From positions 1-10,022 of the forward strand of contig JBMZCX010000084.1 in NCBI GenBank assembly GCA_049613795.1: DNA of 10,022 nt. Direction: 5' to 3'. Of this stretch, positions 1 through 7,265 are shown in pieces. Both the position numbers and the translations under genes were made by a program. The stretch is from Thalassotalea_B sp049613795. Its GTDB lineage: Bacteria > Pseudomonadota > Gammaproteobacteria > Enterobacterales > Alteromonadaceae. The first letter of the stretch is position 1, and every line of letters begins with the position of its first letter. The notes under the pieces were generated by a model, which saw only the letters and a list, made by a program, of their open reading frames with translations, had not been told where the DNA came from and did no database searches.

Positions 1-1050
1 CATTTATTACCATTAACGAAAGCTGAACTTAAACAATATATTCAACATCGATTATCGGTCGCGCAATGCACTCGTAGCTTATTTACTAACAGCGCGATTG
101 CGTGTATTCATCGCATATCTAACGGCATTCCTCGTGTGGTGAATTTATTGTGTGAACGCTCATTAATTATTGCTTATGGCAGTAATAACACCCAAGTGAA
201 CCGTAAAATTGTGCAACAAGCGGCAATTGAAGCCTTAGGCGATGAAGGTAAAGTGGTAAGCTTTTGGTGGCAAACGCCCATGAAATTAACATACTTGGTG
301 GGGGTAATTGCACTTACGCTAACAACGGGTTATTGGCTTGGGAATAAAGGTGGCGACCAATCAGCGCTGTTAACGACAAATGCGATAACGCAGCCAAAGG
401 CCGTGAATAACAACATTGTTGATATTGAAAAACCATCAGATGAACCTGTTAACCCAACTAAAAGTGAGAGCGTGAATAACACTACAGCTAGTGTCTTGAA
501 ACAAGAAAGTCACACTGTTGCGCTTGAACCGAAAGCTAAAACGAATGCTAATCAAGCGGTAACTAAAGTATCCTTAGGTGAAACTAAACAAACTGAAGCA
601 GTGAAAGTGCTTGGTTATCAGCCGCCAAAACAAAATGCTACGGTTAATCGTGACTCTCTGAATTATGAATCGACTGAAGAAGATAAAACAGCTAAGCCAT
701 TTGAAATTAAAGGCTCGCCTGAAGTGTCTGACGAAGTTTTAGCGCGTTTTCAGTCAGCAGTAGCGGCGACTGAAAATGAAGCTGTTGAAGAGTTACCAGC
801 CACGCAAGAGATGAATATTAAGCCGATAACTCAAATGCCACTTTGGTTACAGCAGGCCATTCCAACATTGCAATTTGAAATGCATTTGTTTGCGTCTGAC
901 GGCTTAGGCTGGGTACGAGTTAATGGCGAAGACAAGTACCAAGGTGACACAATTGCTGAAGGTTTAATATTAACTGATATTTTACCGCAACATGTGGTAC
1001 TTACTTACCAAGGTGAGCAATTTACTATGGCGGCGTTATCGTCGTGGTAA
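1..1050 (+). CDS. GspA/ExeA-type ATPase end fused to GspB C-terminal domain (5' truncated by window)
   Basis: The reading frame is open from base 1 to the TAA at 1048-1050, so the gene starts before the window and 349 residues are visible. Residues 1-80 read like the last part of an ExeA/GspA (MshM-like) AAA ATPase: LPLTKAELKQYIQHRL, then a helical stretch with SNGIPRVVNLLCERSL, the family's typical sensor-2/lid region. A single hydrophobic segment follows (about residues 96-114, LTYLVGVIALTLTTGYWLG). Next comes a long Thr/Lys/Glu/Asn-rich low-complexity linker (about 115-275), likely periplasmic. The C-terminal 71 residues, from MPLWLQQAIPTL through GWVRVNGEDKYQGDTI to the end, match the GspB/T2SSB C-terminal domain. 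GspA and GspB are known to help the type II secretion secretin assemble across the peptidoglycan, with the ATPase on the cytoplasmic side. I see no peptidoglycan-binding domain between membrane segment and GspB domain, unlike stand-alone ExeA. An internal GTG at 136 could be taken for a start, but the coding signal continues upstream of it. Confidence 0.82.
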   Translation, partial: HLLPLTKAELKQYIQHRLSVAQCTRSLFTNSAIACIHRISNGIPRVVNLLCERSLIIAYGSNNTQVNRKIVQQAAIEALGDEGKVVSFWWQTPMKLTYLVGVIALTLTTGYWLGNKGGDQSALLTTNAITQPKAVNNNIVDIEKPSDEPVNPTKSESVNNTTASVLKQESHTVALEPKAKTNANQAVTKVSLGETKQTEAVKVLGYQPPKQNATVNRDSLNYESTEEDKTAKPFEIKGSPEVSDEVLARFQSAVAATENEAVEELPATQEMNIKPITQMPLWLQQAIPTLQFEMHLFASDGLGWVRVNGEDKYQGDTIAEGLILTDILPQHVVLTYQGEQFTMAALSSW

Positions 1051-1093
1051 GTGTGTATTAGCAATTGTATATCAGTACTGAAGCAAATATTAA

Positions 1094-1134
1094 AAAGCCC
1101 TTATTTTCAAATGAAAACAAGGGCTTTATTTTTT
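1094..1134. terminator. Bidirectional rho-independent terminator between convergent genes
   Basis: The left arm 1094-1108 (AAAGCCCTTATTTTC) pairs with the right arm 1113-1127 (GAAAACAAGGGCTTT) around the tetraloop AAAT: 14 pairs with one A-C mismatch. On the plus strand the stem runs into a T-rich tail (1129-1134) and ends the GspA/B transcript. On the minus strand the A-run at 1092-1096 gives a short U tail that can end the leuABCD transcript, whose stop is at 1152. The convergent position supports use in both directions. Confidence 0.88.
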
Positions 1135-1151
1135 ACTGTTAGCTATAGTGC

Positions 1152-1748
1152 TTATTGCCAGCTTGGCATATTCGCTTCAAACGCTTCAATTTTATTAAGT
1201 TTATTTAATGTCCAACCAACGCTGTCTACACCTTGCTCTAAGCAATATTGATGGAATTCATCAAGGCTAAAGTTAAAACTAGCCTCTTCAGTAATAACTT
1301 TATTATTAAGTAAATCAACAGTTAGTGTTAATTCACCCGTAGCTGATTGCTTAAACAGTGCATTAATTTCATCATCAGATAATTTAATTGGCACAATGCC
1401 AATATTAATACAATTCGCATAAAAAATATCAGCAAAGCTAGGCGCTATAATCACCTTAAAACCATATTCTTGTAATGCCCAAGGGGCGTGTTCACGGCTA
1501 GAACCACAACCAAAATTTTCACGAGTAAGTAAAATGCTTGCTCCTTTAAATTGTGGTGCATTTAAAATGAACTCAGGATTGTCTTGCTTACCGTCTACGT
1601 CTAGATAGCGCCAGTCGTGAAATAGGTGCTGACCAAAACCAATACGCTCTGTTTTTTGTAAAAACTGCTTCGGAATGATTTGGTCAGTATCAACATTGGC
1701 AACATCTAATGGTGCCACTAAACCTTGGTGTGTTGTAAATTTTTCCAT
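1152..1748 (-). CDS. leuD: 3-isopropylmalate dehydratase small subunit LeuD
   Basis: Small subunit of isopropylmalate isomerase. With LeuC it interconverts 2-isopropylmalate and 3-isopropylmalate in the cytoplasm, the second step of leucine synthesis. The protein has 198 residues, close to the usual ~200. It shows the N-terminal pattern GLVAPLDVANVDTDQIIPKQ, the swivel-domain signature GCGSSREHAPWAL (about residues 80-92) and the IVPIKL segment, all typical of bacterial LeuD. The ATG at 1748 is preceded by an AAGGA ribosome site that overlaps the leuC stop codon. The gap to leuC is only 9 nt, so translation is probably coupled and the two subunits made in matched amounts. It is the last gene of the operon, followed by the terminator at 1094-1134. 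No defects seen. Confidence 0.97.
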   Translation of the reverse strand: MEKFTTHQGLVAPLDVANVDTDQIIPKQFLQKTERIGFGQHLFHDWRYLDVDGKQDNPEFILNAPQFKGASILLTRENFGCGSSREHAPWALQEYGFKVIIAPSFADIFYANCINIGIVPIKLSDDEINALFKQSATGELTLTVDLLNNKVITEEASFNFSLDEFHQYCLEQGVDSVGWTLNKLNKIEAFEANMPSWQ

Positions 1749-1757
1749 GAGTATTCC

Positions 1758-3179
1758 TTAGGCGTTAATATCAACAAAATGTCCAGCGATAGCAGCTGCT
1801 GCCGCCATTTCAGGGCTAACTAAATGGGTACGGCTACCGCGACCTTGTCGACCTTCAAAATTTCGGTTACTGGTTGAAGCGCAGCGATCGCCTTCTTCAA
1901 GTACGTCGTCATTCATGCCTAAGCACATTGAACAGCCCGGTAAACGCCATTCAAAGCCTGCATCAATAAATACTTGCGACAACCCTTCGGCTTCGGCTTG
2001 TTCTTTTACGCGATATGAGCCCGGTACTACGATAGCGTCAACGCGGCTTGATACTTTTTCACCGTTGGTAGTAAAACGTTTCACCGTACTTGCCGCAGCA
2101 CGTAAATCTTCAATACGAGAGTTAGTGCAAGAGCCAATAAATACTTTGTTAATGGCAATATCGGTAATTTTAGTGCCTGCGGTTAAGCCCATGTAAGCTA
2201 GTGCGGCACTGCAAGAGTCTTTTTCTACTGCATCGCTAAAGTCGTCTGGCGAAGGCACTGTCGCGTCAACAGCGGTAACTTGCCCTGGTGTTGTTCCCCA
2301 AGTTATTTGCGCTTTAATGTCTTCCGCTTTAAGCGTTAAAACAGTGTCAAAGGTTGCGCCGTCGTCAGTTTTTAATTTTTTCCAATCGCTTATCGCTTGT
2401 TGCCAAACATCGCCTTTGGGCGCGTACTCTTTGCCTTCAAGGTAGTCGAACGTTGTTTGATCTGGTGCAATTAATCCTGCTTTTGCGCCAAATTCAATGC
2501 TCATATTACATACCGTCATACGCTCTTCCATGGTTAGCGCTTCAATTGCGCTACCGCAATACTCCACCACATAACCTGTAGCGCCCGCACTGCCTGTTTT
2601 ACCGATAATGGCCAAAATAATGTCTTTGGCGCTTATGCCCGCACCCACTTTACCATTTACTTCAATTTTCATGGTTTTTGCTTTGGTTTGACGCAATGTT
2701 TGTGTAGCAAAAACATGCTCTACTTCTGAGGTACCAATACCAAAAGCTAATGCGCCAAAAGCGCCATGTGTTGCGGTATGCGAGTCACCACAAACAATAA
2801 TAGTACCGGGTAAAGTAAGGCCTAACTCAGGCCCCATTACATGCACAATACCTTGGTTTTTATGCCCCATACCAAATAAGGTAATGCCAAATTCTTTACA
2901 ATTTTTCTCTAATGTTCTTAATTGATTAGCAGCACCTTCGCCAGCAGCGTCTATCTCGATAGAACGCGTTGAAATATTGTGATCCATCGTCGCAATAGTG
3001 CGTTCGGGATGGCGTAGCTTTCTATTGTGAAACTTCAAGTTAGCAAAAGCCTGCGGTGAGGTAACTTCATGAATTAAATGGCGGTCAACATACAATAATG
3101 GCGTTTCGCCTGTTTTTTCTTCAACTAAGTGCTGTTGCCATAACTTTTCATATAAGGTTTGTGCTGAGCGGGTTGTCAT
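1758..3179 (-). CDS. leuC: 3-isopropylmalate dehydratase large subunit LeuC
   Basis: Large, catalytic [4Fe-4S] subunit of isopropylmalate isomerase, aconitase superfamily, acting with LeuD. Counting from the chosen start there are 473 residues (E. coli LeuC is about 466). The three cluster cysteines are visible: C351 in GSCTNSRIEDLR, and C416 and C419 in GCSMCLGMN. Other family signatures are the MDHN motif near residue 65, CGDSHTATHGAFGALAFGIG near 130-149, and the C-terminal NRNFEGRQG. The frame is open 14 codons further upstream (to 3221), but those codons lie inside leuB and do not resemble LeuC. The ATG at 3179 starts the expected MTTRSAQTLYEKLW sequence and has the ribosome site AGGGGA 9 nt before it. 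That start leaves 2 nt after the leuB stop, consistent with translational coupling. Confidence 0.97.
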   Translation of the reverse strand: MTTRSAQTLYEKLWQQHLVEEKTGETPLLYVDRHLIHEVTSPQAFANLKFHNRKLRHPERTIATMDHNISTRSIEIDAAGEGAANQLRTLEKNCKEFGITLFGMGHKNQGIVHVMGPELGLTLPGTIIVCGDSHTATHGAFGALAFGIGTSEVEHVFATQTLRQTKAKTMKIEVNGKVGAGISAKDIILAIIGKTGSAGATGYVVEYCGSAIEALTMEERMTVCNMSIEFGAKAGLIAPDQTTFDYLEGKEYAPKGDVWQQAISDWKKLKTDDGATFDTVLTLKAEDIKAQITWGTTPGQVTAVDATVPSPDDFSDAVEKDSCSAALAYMGLTAGTKITDIAINKVFIGSCTNSRIEDLRAAASTVKRFTTNGEKVSSRVDAIVVPGSYRVKEQAEAEGLSQVFIDAGFEWRLPGCSMCLGMNDDVLEEGDRCASTSNRNFEGRQGRGSRTHLVSPEMAAAAAIAGHFVDINA

Positions 3180-3181
3180 GA

Positions 3182-4285
3182 CTATTTTTCCCCTATATTT
3201 TGTTGTTGAATTATTTGGCAAATATAGTCGCCAACTTCACTGGTACTTTTTGCTTGCTGTCTTTGATCAGCAGGTAATAAGTCAGCAGTTAAAATGCCGT
3301 TGTCTAATGCGCTCGCAACCGCATTTTCAATACTTTTTGCGGCGGCGTCTTGATTTAAGCTGTAACGTAGCATTAATGCAGCCGATAATATTTGGGCGAT
3401 AGGGTTAGCAATGCCTTTTCCTGCAATATCAGGCGCGCTTCCACCTGCGGGTTCGTACATGCCAAAGCCAGCTGCATTCAAACTTGCTGAAGGTAATAAG
3501 CCCATAGAGCCTGTGATCATTGCGCAAATGTCAGATAAAATATCACCAAATAAATTTGGGCATAGCAGTACGTCAAATTGGTTAGGATCGCGCACTAATT
3601 GCATTGCCGCGTTATCAACATATAAGTGTTCTAATTCAACTGTTGGATATTCAACGGCAACTTCTTCAACCACTTGTCGCCATAATTGACTAGTTGCAAG
3701 TACATTAGCTTTATCAACCGAGGTTACCTTGTTATTACGTTTTTGCGCGGCTTTAAAGGCTAAATGAGCGATACGTTTTATTTCTCGGCGTGAATAAAAC
3801 ATTGAGTCAAAGCCTGTTTCGTCTTCGCCTTCGCCTTTACGACCTTTAGGCTCGCCAAAGTAAATATCGCCTGTTAATTCGCGGATCACTAATACGTCAA
3901 AGCCTTGTTCAGCAATATCACTTCGTAGTGTAGATAAGCTAGAAAGGGCAGCGTTTAATGTTGCAGGGCGCATATTACAAAATAAGTCGAAATGCCCACG
4001 CAAACCTAATAGTGCGCAGCGCTCAGGTTGCTCAGTTGGTGGTAAATTAGCCCATTTAGGACCGCCGACGGAACCAAATAATATGGCATCAGCTTGCTGG
4101 CAACCTTTCATGGTTGCTTCAGGCAGCGCATTACCATGAATGTCAATGGCAGCGCCACCGACATCGTAATCTTTAGTGTTAATTGTGATATTGAATTTTT
4201 TAGCCACAGTGGCGAGTACTTTTTTAGCCTCAATCATTACTTCTGGGCCGATACCGTCACCGGCTAATACTGCGATGTTTGACAT
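3182..4285 (-). CDS. leuB: 3-isopropylmalate dehydrogenase LeuB
   Basis: NAD-dependent oxidative decarboxylation of 3-isopropylmalate to 2-ketoisocaproate (via 2-isopropyl-3-oxosuccinate), a cytoplasmic homodimer needing Mg2+ or Mn2+. The 367-residue protein has the usual length. It begins with IAVLAGDGIGPEV and carries GSVGGPKW, the substrate-binding arginines in LRGHFDLFCNMRPA and VIRELTGDIYFGEPKG, the metal-binding aspartates in LFGDILSD, and the NAD-site signature EPAGGSAPDIAGKGIANP near its C-terminal third. The ATG at 4285 lies 29 nt after the leuA stop; a modest AAGG ribosome site is about 10 nt upstream. The stop (TAG) is 2 nt before the leuC start. Confidence 0.97.
   Translation of the reverse strand: MSNIAVLAGDGIGPEVMIEAKKVLATVAKKFNITINTKDYDVGGAAIDIHGNALPEATMKGCQQADAILFGSVGGPKWANLPPTEQPERCALLGLRGHFDLFCNMRPATLNAALSSLSTLRSDIAEQGFDVLVIRELTGDIYFGEPKGRKGEGEDETGFDSMFYSRREIKRIAHLAFKAAQKRNNKVTSVDKANVLATSQLWRQVVEEVAVEYPTVELEHLYVDNAAMQLVRDPNQFDVLLCPNLFGDILSDICAMITGSMGLLPSASLNAAGFGMYEPAGGSAPDIAGKGIANPIAQILSAALMLRYSLNQDAAAKSIENAVASALDNGILTADLLPADQRQQAKSTSEVGDYICQIIQQQNIGEK
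3189..3194 (-). promoter_or_regulatory. Ribosome binding site that fixes the leuC start
   Basis: AGGGGA on the minus strand, inside the last codons of leuB and 9 nt before the ATG at 3179. It supports this ATG over the longer open frame that begins at 3221. Termination of LeuB translation at 3182 would deliver ribosomes right at this site. Confidence 0.75.
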
Positions 4286-4314
4286 GTTTACTAAACCTTC
4301 TAAATTTTTCTTAA

Positions 4315-5865
4315 TTAATGACTTGCTGCGCGAGCTTCTTTTATTTCTGCAATGGCTTGAGCGCGATGAATGCTGTTTAATGTATGAATTAAGGCTAATG
4401 CTGACGCTTCAATAACATCGGTAGTTAAGCCATAACCATGAAAATTTCGACCTTGCCAAGTAACAACGATATCGGCTTTGCCTAAACCGTCTTCACCTGA
4501 GCCTTTATTGGAAATTTTGTAATCGGTAACCTCAAATTCAATATCAACAGCTGCTTTTATCGCACGATACAGCGCGTCAACAGGACCATTACCTGTTGCA
4601 GAGGTAACTTGGCTGGCTTCACCTGAAATAAGTTTGATACTTGCGGTAGAAAATTCACCACCGCCTGACTGTACATTTAAGGTGTCTAAGTGATAATGAT
4701 CTTGGTCATCTTGTTGCTGAATATTAAATAATAAGGCTTCTAAATCGTCGTCAAACACTTGGCCTTTTTTATCGGCAAGTGCTAAAAAGTCGGCATATAG
4801 TTGCTCTAACTCGTAGTCAGATTCTTGATAACCTAAACTTTCCATGCGGTGTTTAATCACATGGCGACCGCTACGAGAAGTTAAATTTAATTTAGTTTTA
4901 GCAATACCGACGCTTTCAGGTGTCATAATTTCGTAGGTATTACTGGCTTTTAACATGCCGTCTTGATGAATACCTGATGAATGGCTAAAGGCATTACCGC
5001 CAACAATTGCTTTATTTAATTGCACTGGCATATTACATAATTGGCTCACTAATTTAGATGTTCGCGCAATTTCTTGGTGGTTAATATGGGTGTGTACACC
5101 TAAAAACTCTTGGCGGGTTTTCATGATCATGGCAACTTCTTCTAACGAACAGTTGCCTGCACGCTCGCCAATGCCATTAATGGTACATTCTATTTGTCTT
5201 GCGCCTGCTTGTACTGCCGACATTGAATTGGCAACAGCTAAACCTAAGTCGTTATGGCAATGCACAGAAATAACCGCTTGGTCGATATTAGGCACGCGGT
5301 TAAATAAGTTGGTAATTATGCCGCCAAATTCATTCGGCAAGGTATAACCAACGGTATCAGGAATATTAACGGTAGTGGCGCCCGCTTTAATTGCGTTTTC
5401 AACCATTCGGCATAAGTTATCGATAGGCGTACGGCCTGCATCTTCACATGAAAATTCAACGTCATCAGTAAACTTTCGCGCAAATTTAACGGCATGTATG
5501 GCCATGGCTTCAACGTCGGCAAAGTCTTTTTTCAATTTTTGTTGTACGTGTACGTCAGACGTTGAAATAAAGGTATGAATTCTAAATTGATCCGCCACTT
5601 TTAATGCATCGGCACACGCTTGAATATCGCCTTCAACGGCACGAGCTAATGCACATACACGTGAGTTTTTAATGGTTTTCGCTATTTTTTGTACAGACTC
5701 GAAATCGCCAGGAGAAGAAACAGGAAAGCCCACCTCCATTACGTCTACACCTAAGCGTTCGATGGCGAGCGCTATTTGTAATTTCTCATGCACTGAAAGG
5801 CTGGCGTTTAATGCCTGTTCGCCATCACGCAAGGTGGTGTCAAAAATTATGACGTTATTGTCCAT
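4315..5865 (-). CDS. leuA: 2-isopropylmalate synthase LeuA
   Basis: Condenses acetyl-CoA with 2-ketoisovalerate to 2-isopropylmalate, the committed and normally leucine-feedback-inhibited step. The 516 residues from the chosen start compare with about 523 in E. coli. The HMG-CoA-lyase-like TIM barrel (about residues 4-270) opens with FDTTLRDGEQ. Likely metal ligands are D14, H202 and H204 (HCHNDLGLA) and N238 (NGIGERAGN). A linker with GIHQDGMLK follows, then the C-terminal LeuA regulatory domain (about 385-510), including GNGPVDALYRAIKAAVD. The frame extends five codons upstream to a TTG at 5880, but the ATG at 5865 has a perfectly spaced AAGGA and begins the conserved sequence. It is the first structural gene after the leuL attenuator, and leuB follows after 29 nt. 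Confidence 0.97.
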   Translation of the reverse strand: MDNNVIIFDTTLRDGEQALNASLSVHEKLQIALAIERLGVDVMEVGFPVSSPGDFESVQKIAKTIKNSRVCALARAVEGDIQACADALKVADQFRIHTFISTSDVHVQQKLKKDFADVEAMAIHAVKFARKFTDDVEFSCEDAGRTPIDNLCRMVENAIKAGATTVNIPDTVGYTLPNEFGGIITNLFNRVPNIDQAVISVHCHNDLGLAVANSMSAVQAGARQIECTINGIGERAGNCSLEEVAMIMKTRQEFLGVHTHINHQEIARTSKLVSQLCNMPVQLNKAIVGGNAFSHSSGIHQDGMLKASNTYEIMTPESVGIAKTKLNLTSRSGRHVIKHRMESLGYQESDYELEQLYADFLALADKKGQVFDDDLEALLFNIQQQDDQDHYHLDTLNVQSGGGEFSTASIKLISGEASQVTSATGNGPVDALYRAIKAAVDIEFEVTDYKISNKGSGEDGLGKADIVVTWQGRNFHGYGLTTDVIEASALALIHTLNSIHRAQAIAEIKEARAASH

Positions 5866-5872
5866 GTCTTCA

Positions 5873-5877
5873 TCCTT
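5873..5877 (-). promoter_or_regulatory. Ribosome binding site that fixes the leuA start
   Basis: AAGGA on the minus strand, 7 nt before the ATG at 5865. If the upstream TTG at 5880 were the start, this Shine-Dalgarno would lie inside the coding region and the TTG would have none, so the ATG is preferred. Confidence 0.8.
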
Positions 5878-5915
5878 CAATAAATGCGCTAATAATAGGG
5901 CTTATATGCATGCAT

Positions 5916-5946
5916 AAAAAAACCCGCGATTAGTAGCGCGGGTTTT
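5916..5946 (-). terminator. Leucine operon attenuator (leader terminator, 3:4 hairpin)
   Basis: On the minus strand AAAACCCGCG (5946-5937) pairs perfectly with CGCGGGTTTT (5928-5919): 10 bp around an 8-nt loop, running into seven T (5922-5916). This is a strong intrinsic terminator placed between the leader peptide stop (5978) and leuA (5865), the position of the leu attenuator in enteric bacteria. Its 5' arm can instead be taken up by an antiterminator helix (5933-5989), which is the hallmark of attenuation rather than simple termination. Confidence 0.93.
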
Positions 5947-5989
5947 AGTTATTCTATGTAATTAACAACAATAAAAACTATCCGCGTAC
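5933..5989 (-). promoter_or_regulatory. Antiterminator (2:3) RNA structure of the leu leader
   Basis: Read on the minus strand, GTA-CGCGG (5989-5982) and GTTTT (5978-5974) can pair with AAAAC-CCGCG (5946-5937) and TAC (5935-5933). This gives 13 base pairs, interrupted by a 3-nt bulge (ATA, 5981-5979) and a single bulged C (5936). The pairing uses up the whole 5' arm of the terminator, so the two structures exclude each other. Formation is expected when the ribosome stalls at the leucine codons of leuL, which lie just upstream of the 5' strand. Pairing was worked out by eye; no folding energy was computed. Confidence 0.8.
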
Positions 5990-6040
5990 CTTTAATACGA
6001 GGAGGAGGTTTAAACGAATTGTATTAATTATGAATTTCAT
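5978..6040 (-). CDS. leuL: leu operon leader peptide LeuL
   Basis: A 20-codon reading frame from ATG (6040-6038) to TAG (5980-5978), beginning MKFIINTI and ending RLNLLLVLKVRG. Five of 20 residues are leucine, and half are Leu, Ile or Val. Three leucines are consecutive CTC codons (6007-5999), a run that stands out in this A+T-rich sequence and should be a sensitive sensor of charged leucyl-tRNA. Its translation, not its product, is the regulatory event: stalling at the Leu codons frees the next RNA segment to form the antiterminator. The ribosome site before the ATG is weak (A-rich AAAGAAA). It plays the same part as E. coli leuL, which has four adjacent leucines; the sequence is only loosely similar, with a shared VRG near the end. 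Confidence 0.92.
   Translation of the reverse strand: MKFIINTIRLNLLLVLKVRG
5981..6003 (-). promoter_or_regulatory. Leader pause/protector hairpin (1:2) over the Leu codons
   Basis: On the minus strand TCC-T-CGTA (6003-5996) can pair with TACG-C-GGA (5988-5981) around the loop TTAAAGG: 7 bp with one T-C mismatch. It covers the last Leu codons of leuL and locks up the strand that would otherwise form the antiterminator. With no stalled ribosome this structure leaves the terminator free to form. It is short, so its stability is uncertain. Confidence 0.65.
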
Positions 6041-6074
6041 TTTCTTTTTTGTAATTTTATTACAGAGATGACTA

Positions 6075-6104
6075 TTAATAGCGTACATTGCATATTTATG
6101 TCAA
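6075..6104 (-). promoter_or_regulatory. Probable sigma-70 promoter of the leu operon
   Basis: A perfect -35 hexamer TTGACA (6104-6099) and a -10 like TATTAA (6080-6075), separated by 18 nt, on the minus strand. A start point around 6068 would put about 28 nt before the leuL ATG. The -10 matches only 4 of 6 consensus bases and the spacer is one longer than ideal, so moderate strength is likely. Confidence 0.7.
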
Positions 6105-6183
6105 ATAAAAGCTAAATACTATTTCAATCTAGTCAATACTTGTCGATTATAAGGTGATAATTTAATACGCAAATTAGGTGGTA

Positions 6184-7224
6184 TTACAGCTTCCAATAGC
6201 CTAATTTCTTTCGCAATTTGAACATTCTAAAAAAATTAAGCGGTAGCGACTTAGGCGCTTTTTTACCATTGTTAATGATTGCTTCAACAGCATTTAATAC
6301 TCTTAATGACGATTGCCCATCGTTATAGGGATGCAAACTTTGCGCATACGCATTAATTGCCGTTGTTAATGCTTGGCTTGGTGTAAAGGCTTGTTCAATA
6401 GCGTTAGCCAGCTGCTCTGCTGAGCTTATATTAATTAAGTAATCGCCCGGGGCTGAATTATTCAGGGTAATTACAGGTTTGCCTAACAGTGAGAATTCAC
6501 CAACAACGGAAGATGTGTCGGAGATCATAATATCAGCACTTTGTAATACTTGGTTAATATCAGTGCTTTCAATAAATAAATAATTGTCAGCAGTAATCTT
6601 TTTATATTGATCAATCCACTCAGTAGCCATTTTGGGGTGAAATTTTAACACCCAATTATGGCTGTTTTCTTTTACTAGTGCAGAGATCGCCTCAAATAAT
6701 GCTGGCGCTGATGTTAATGCAGGAGAAAAGGTCGGTGCGTATAAAATAGTCGGCTTGTCATTAGTAAAGTATTTAACAGCAGCGGTACTAAATAGGTTGT
6801 CTAACTTTGGCCAACCGGTTTCTACTACGTCAAATGACTGATGCTGCTGCGCTAGATGTTCAAATTTTGGTGTTGCTGCTTGTCCGTGGGTACAGTAAAG
6901 GTCGAAGCAATCGCGAATAACAAAATGACCTTTCTTTTTCCACTCAAGCCCATGAAATAAATGTACTTTTATACCAGGGATAAAGTTGGGTATTACGTTA
7001 CCTGGCGCAAAGCAAGCTGCTGGTGAGTAGTTTATGGCGTCTGCAACAGTATATATAACGCTTTCATTTTCGGTGAAATTATCACAATTTACATCGTTAC
7101 CGACAACCATCCATTTAACATTGCCACCTTGCTGCAATATTAAGTGCTGCAATGGTCTTAATATTTCAAATGAATAGTTTTGTTCAATGTAAAATAAATA
7201 ATGGGTAGTTGAATTTTTAGTCAT
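6184..7224 (-). CDS. CDP-glycerol glycerophosphotransferase (TagF/TagB) family protein
   Basis: Probably transfers a polyol phosphate (glycerol phosphate in characterised relatives) from a CDP-activated donor to a cell-surface glycan, at the cytoplasmic face of the inner membrane. The 346 residues cover one GT-B-like glycerophosphotransferase domain with no extra N-terminal glycosyltransferase. Family marks are HGLEWKKKG with H91, TGWPKLD (136-142), ILYAPTFSP (160-168), the LKFHP motif with H196, and SDTSSVVGEFSLLGKPVI (235-252), which corresponds to the SDxSS donor-site motif. An acidic residue (E243) sits where many members have Asp. The basic, aromatic C-terminus (FKLRKKLGYWKL) fits peripheral membrane binding. 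It is the last gene of the polysaccharide cluster, 41 nt after the SDR gene, with a weak GAGA ribosome site. I see no intrinsic terminator after its stop, so transcription may run into the leu leader. Family is clear; the exact polyol is not. Confidence 0.87.
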   Translation of the reverse strand: MTKNSTTHYLFYIEQNYSFEILRPLQHLILQQGGNVKWMVVGNDVNCDNFTENESVIYTVADAINYSPAACFAPGNVIPNFIPGIKVHLFHGLEWKKKGHFVIRDCFDLYCTHGQAATPKFEHLAQQHQSFDVVETGWPKLDNLFSTAAVKYFTNDKPTILYAPTFSPALTSAPALFEAISALVKENSHNWVLKFHPKMATEWIDQYKKITADNYLFIESTDINQVLQSADIMISDTSSVVGEFSLLGKPVITLNNSAPGDYLINISSAEQLANAIEQAFTPSQALTTAINAYAQSLHPYNDGQSSLRVLNAVEAIINNGKKAPKSLPLNFFRMFKLRKKLGYWKL

Positions 7225-7265
7225 TTATATTCTCGATAACGGCACGAAGTGAGAGTGTTCTATCT

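Noticed and set aside
136..1050. Treating the GTG at 136 as the start of a 304-residue protein
   Set aside because: The frame is open back to base 1 and the residues before 136 match the GspA/ExeA ATPase lid region continuously, so this is an internal valine codon of a truncated gene.
1051..1251. Small plus-strand open frame after the GspA/B gene
   Set aside because: It runs through the bidirectional terminator and into the antisense of leuD; there is no coding signature.
3180..3221. N-terminal 14-residue extension of LeuC
   Set aside because: It overlaps leuB and lacks LeuC similarity; the ATG at 3179 has its own ribosome site.
5905..5916. 12-bp palindrome TATGCATGCATA just after the attenuator
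   Set aside because: An alternating purine-pyrimidine AT/GC palindrome this short can arise by chance. I see no linked feature beyond its place in the leuA leader.
6164..6180. AATTTGCGTATTAAATT weak inverted repeat as terminator of the TagF-like gene
   Set aside because: A five-base A/T-only stem without a T tract is too weak to call.
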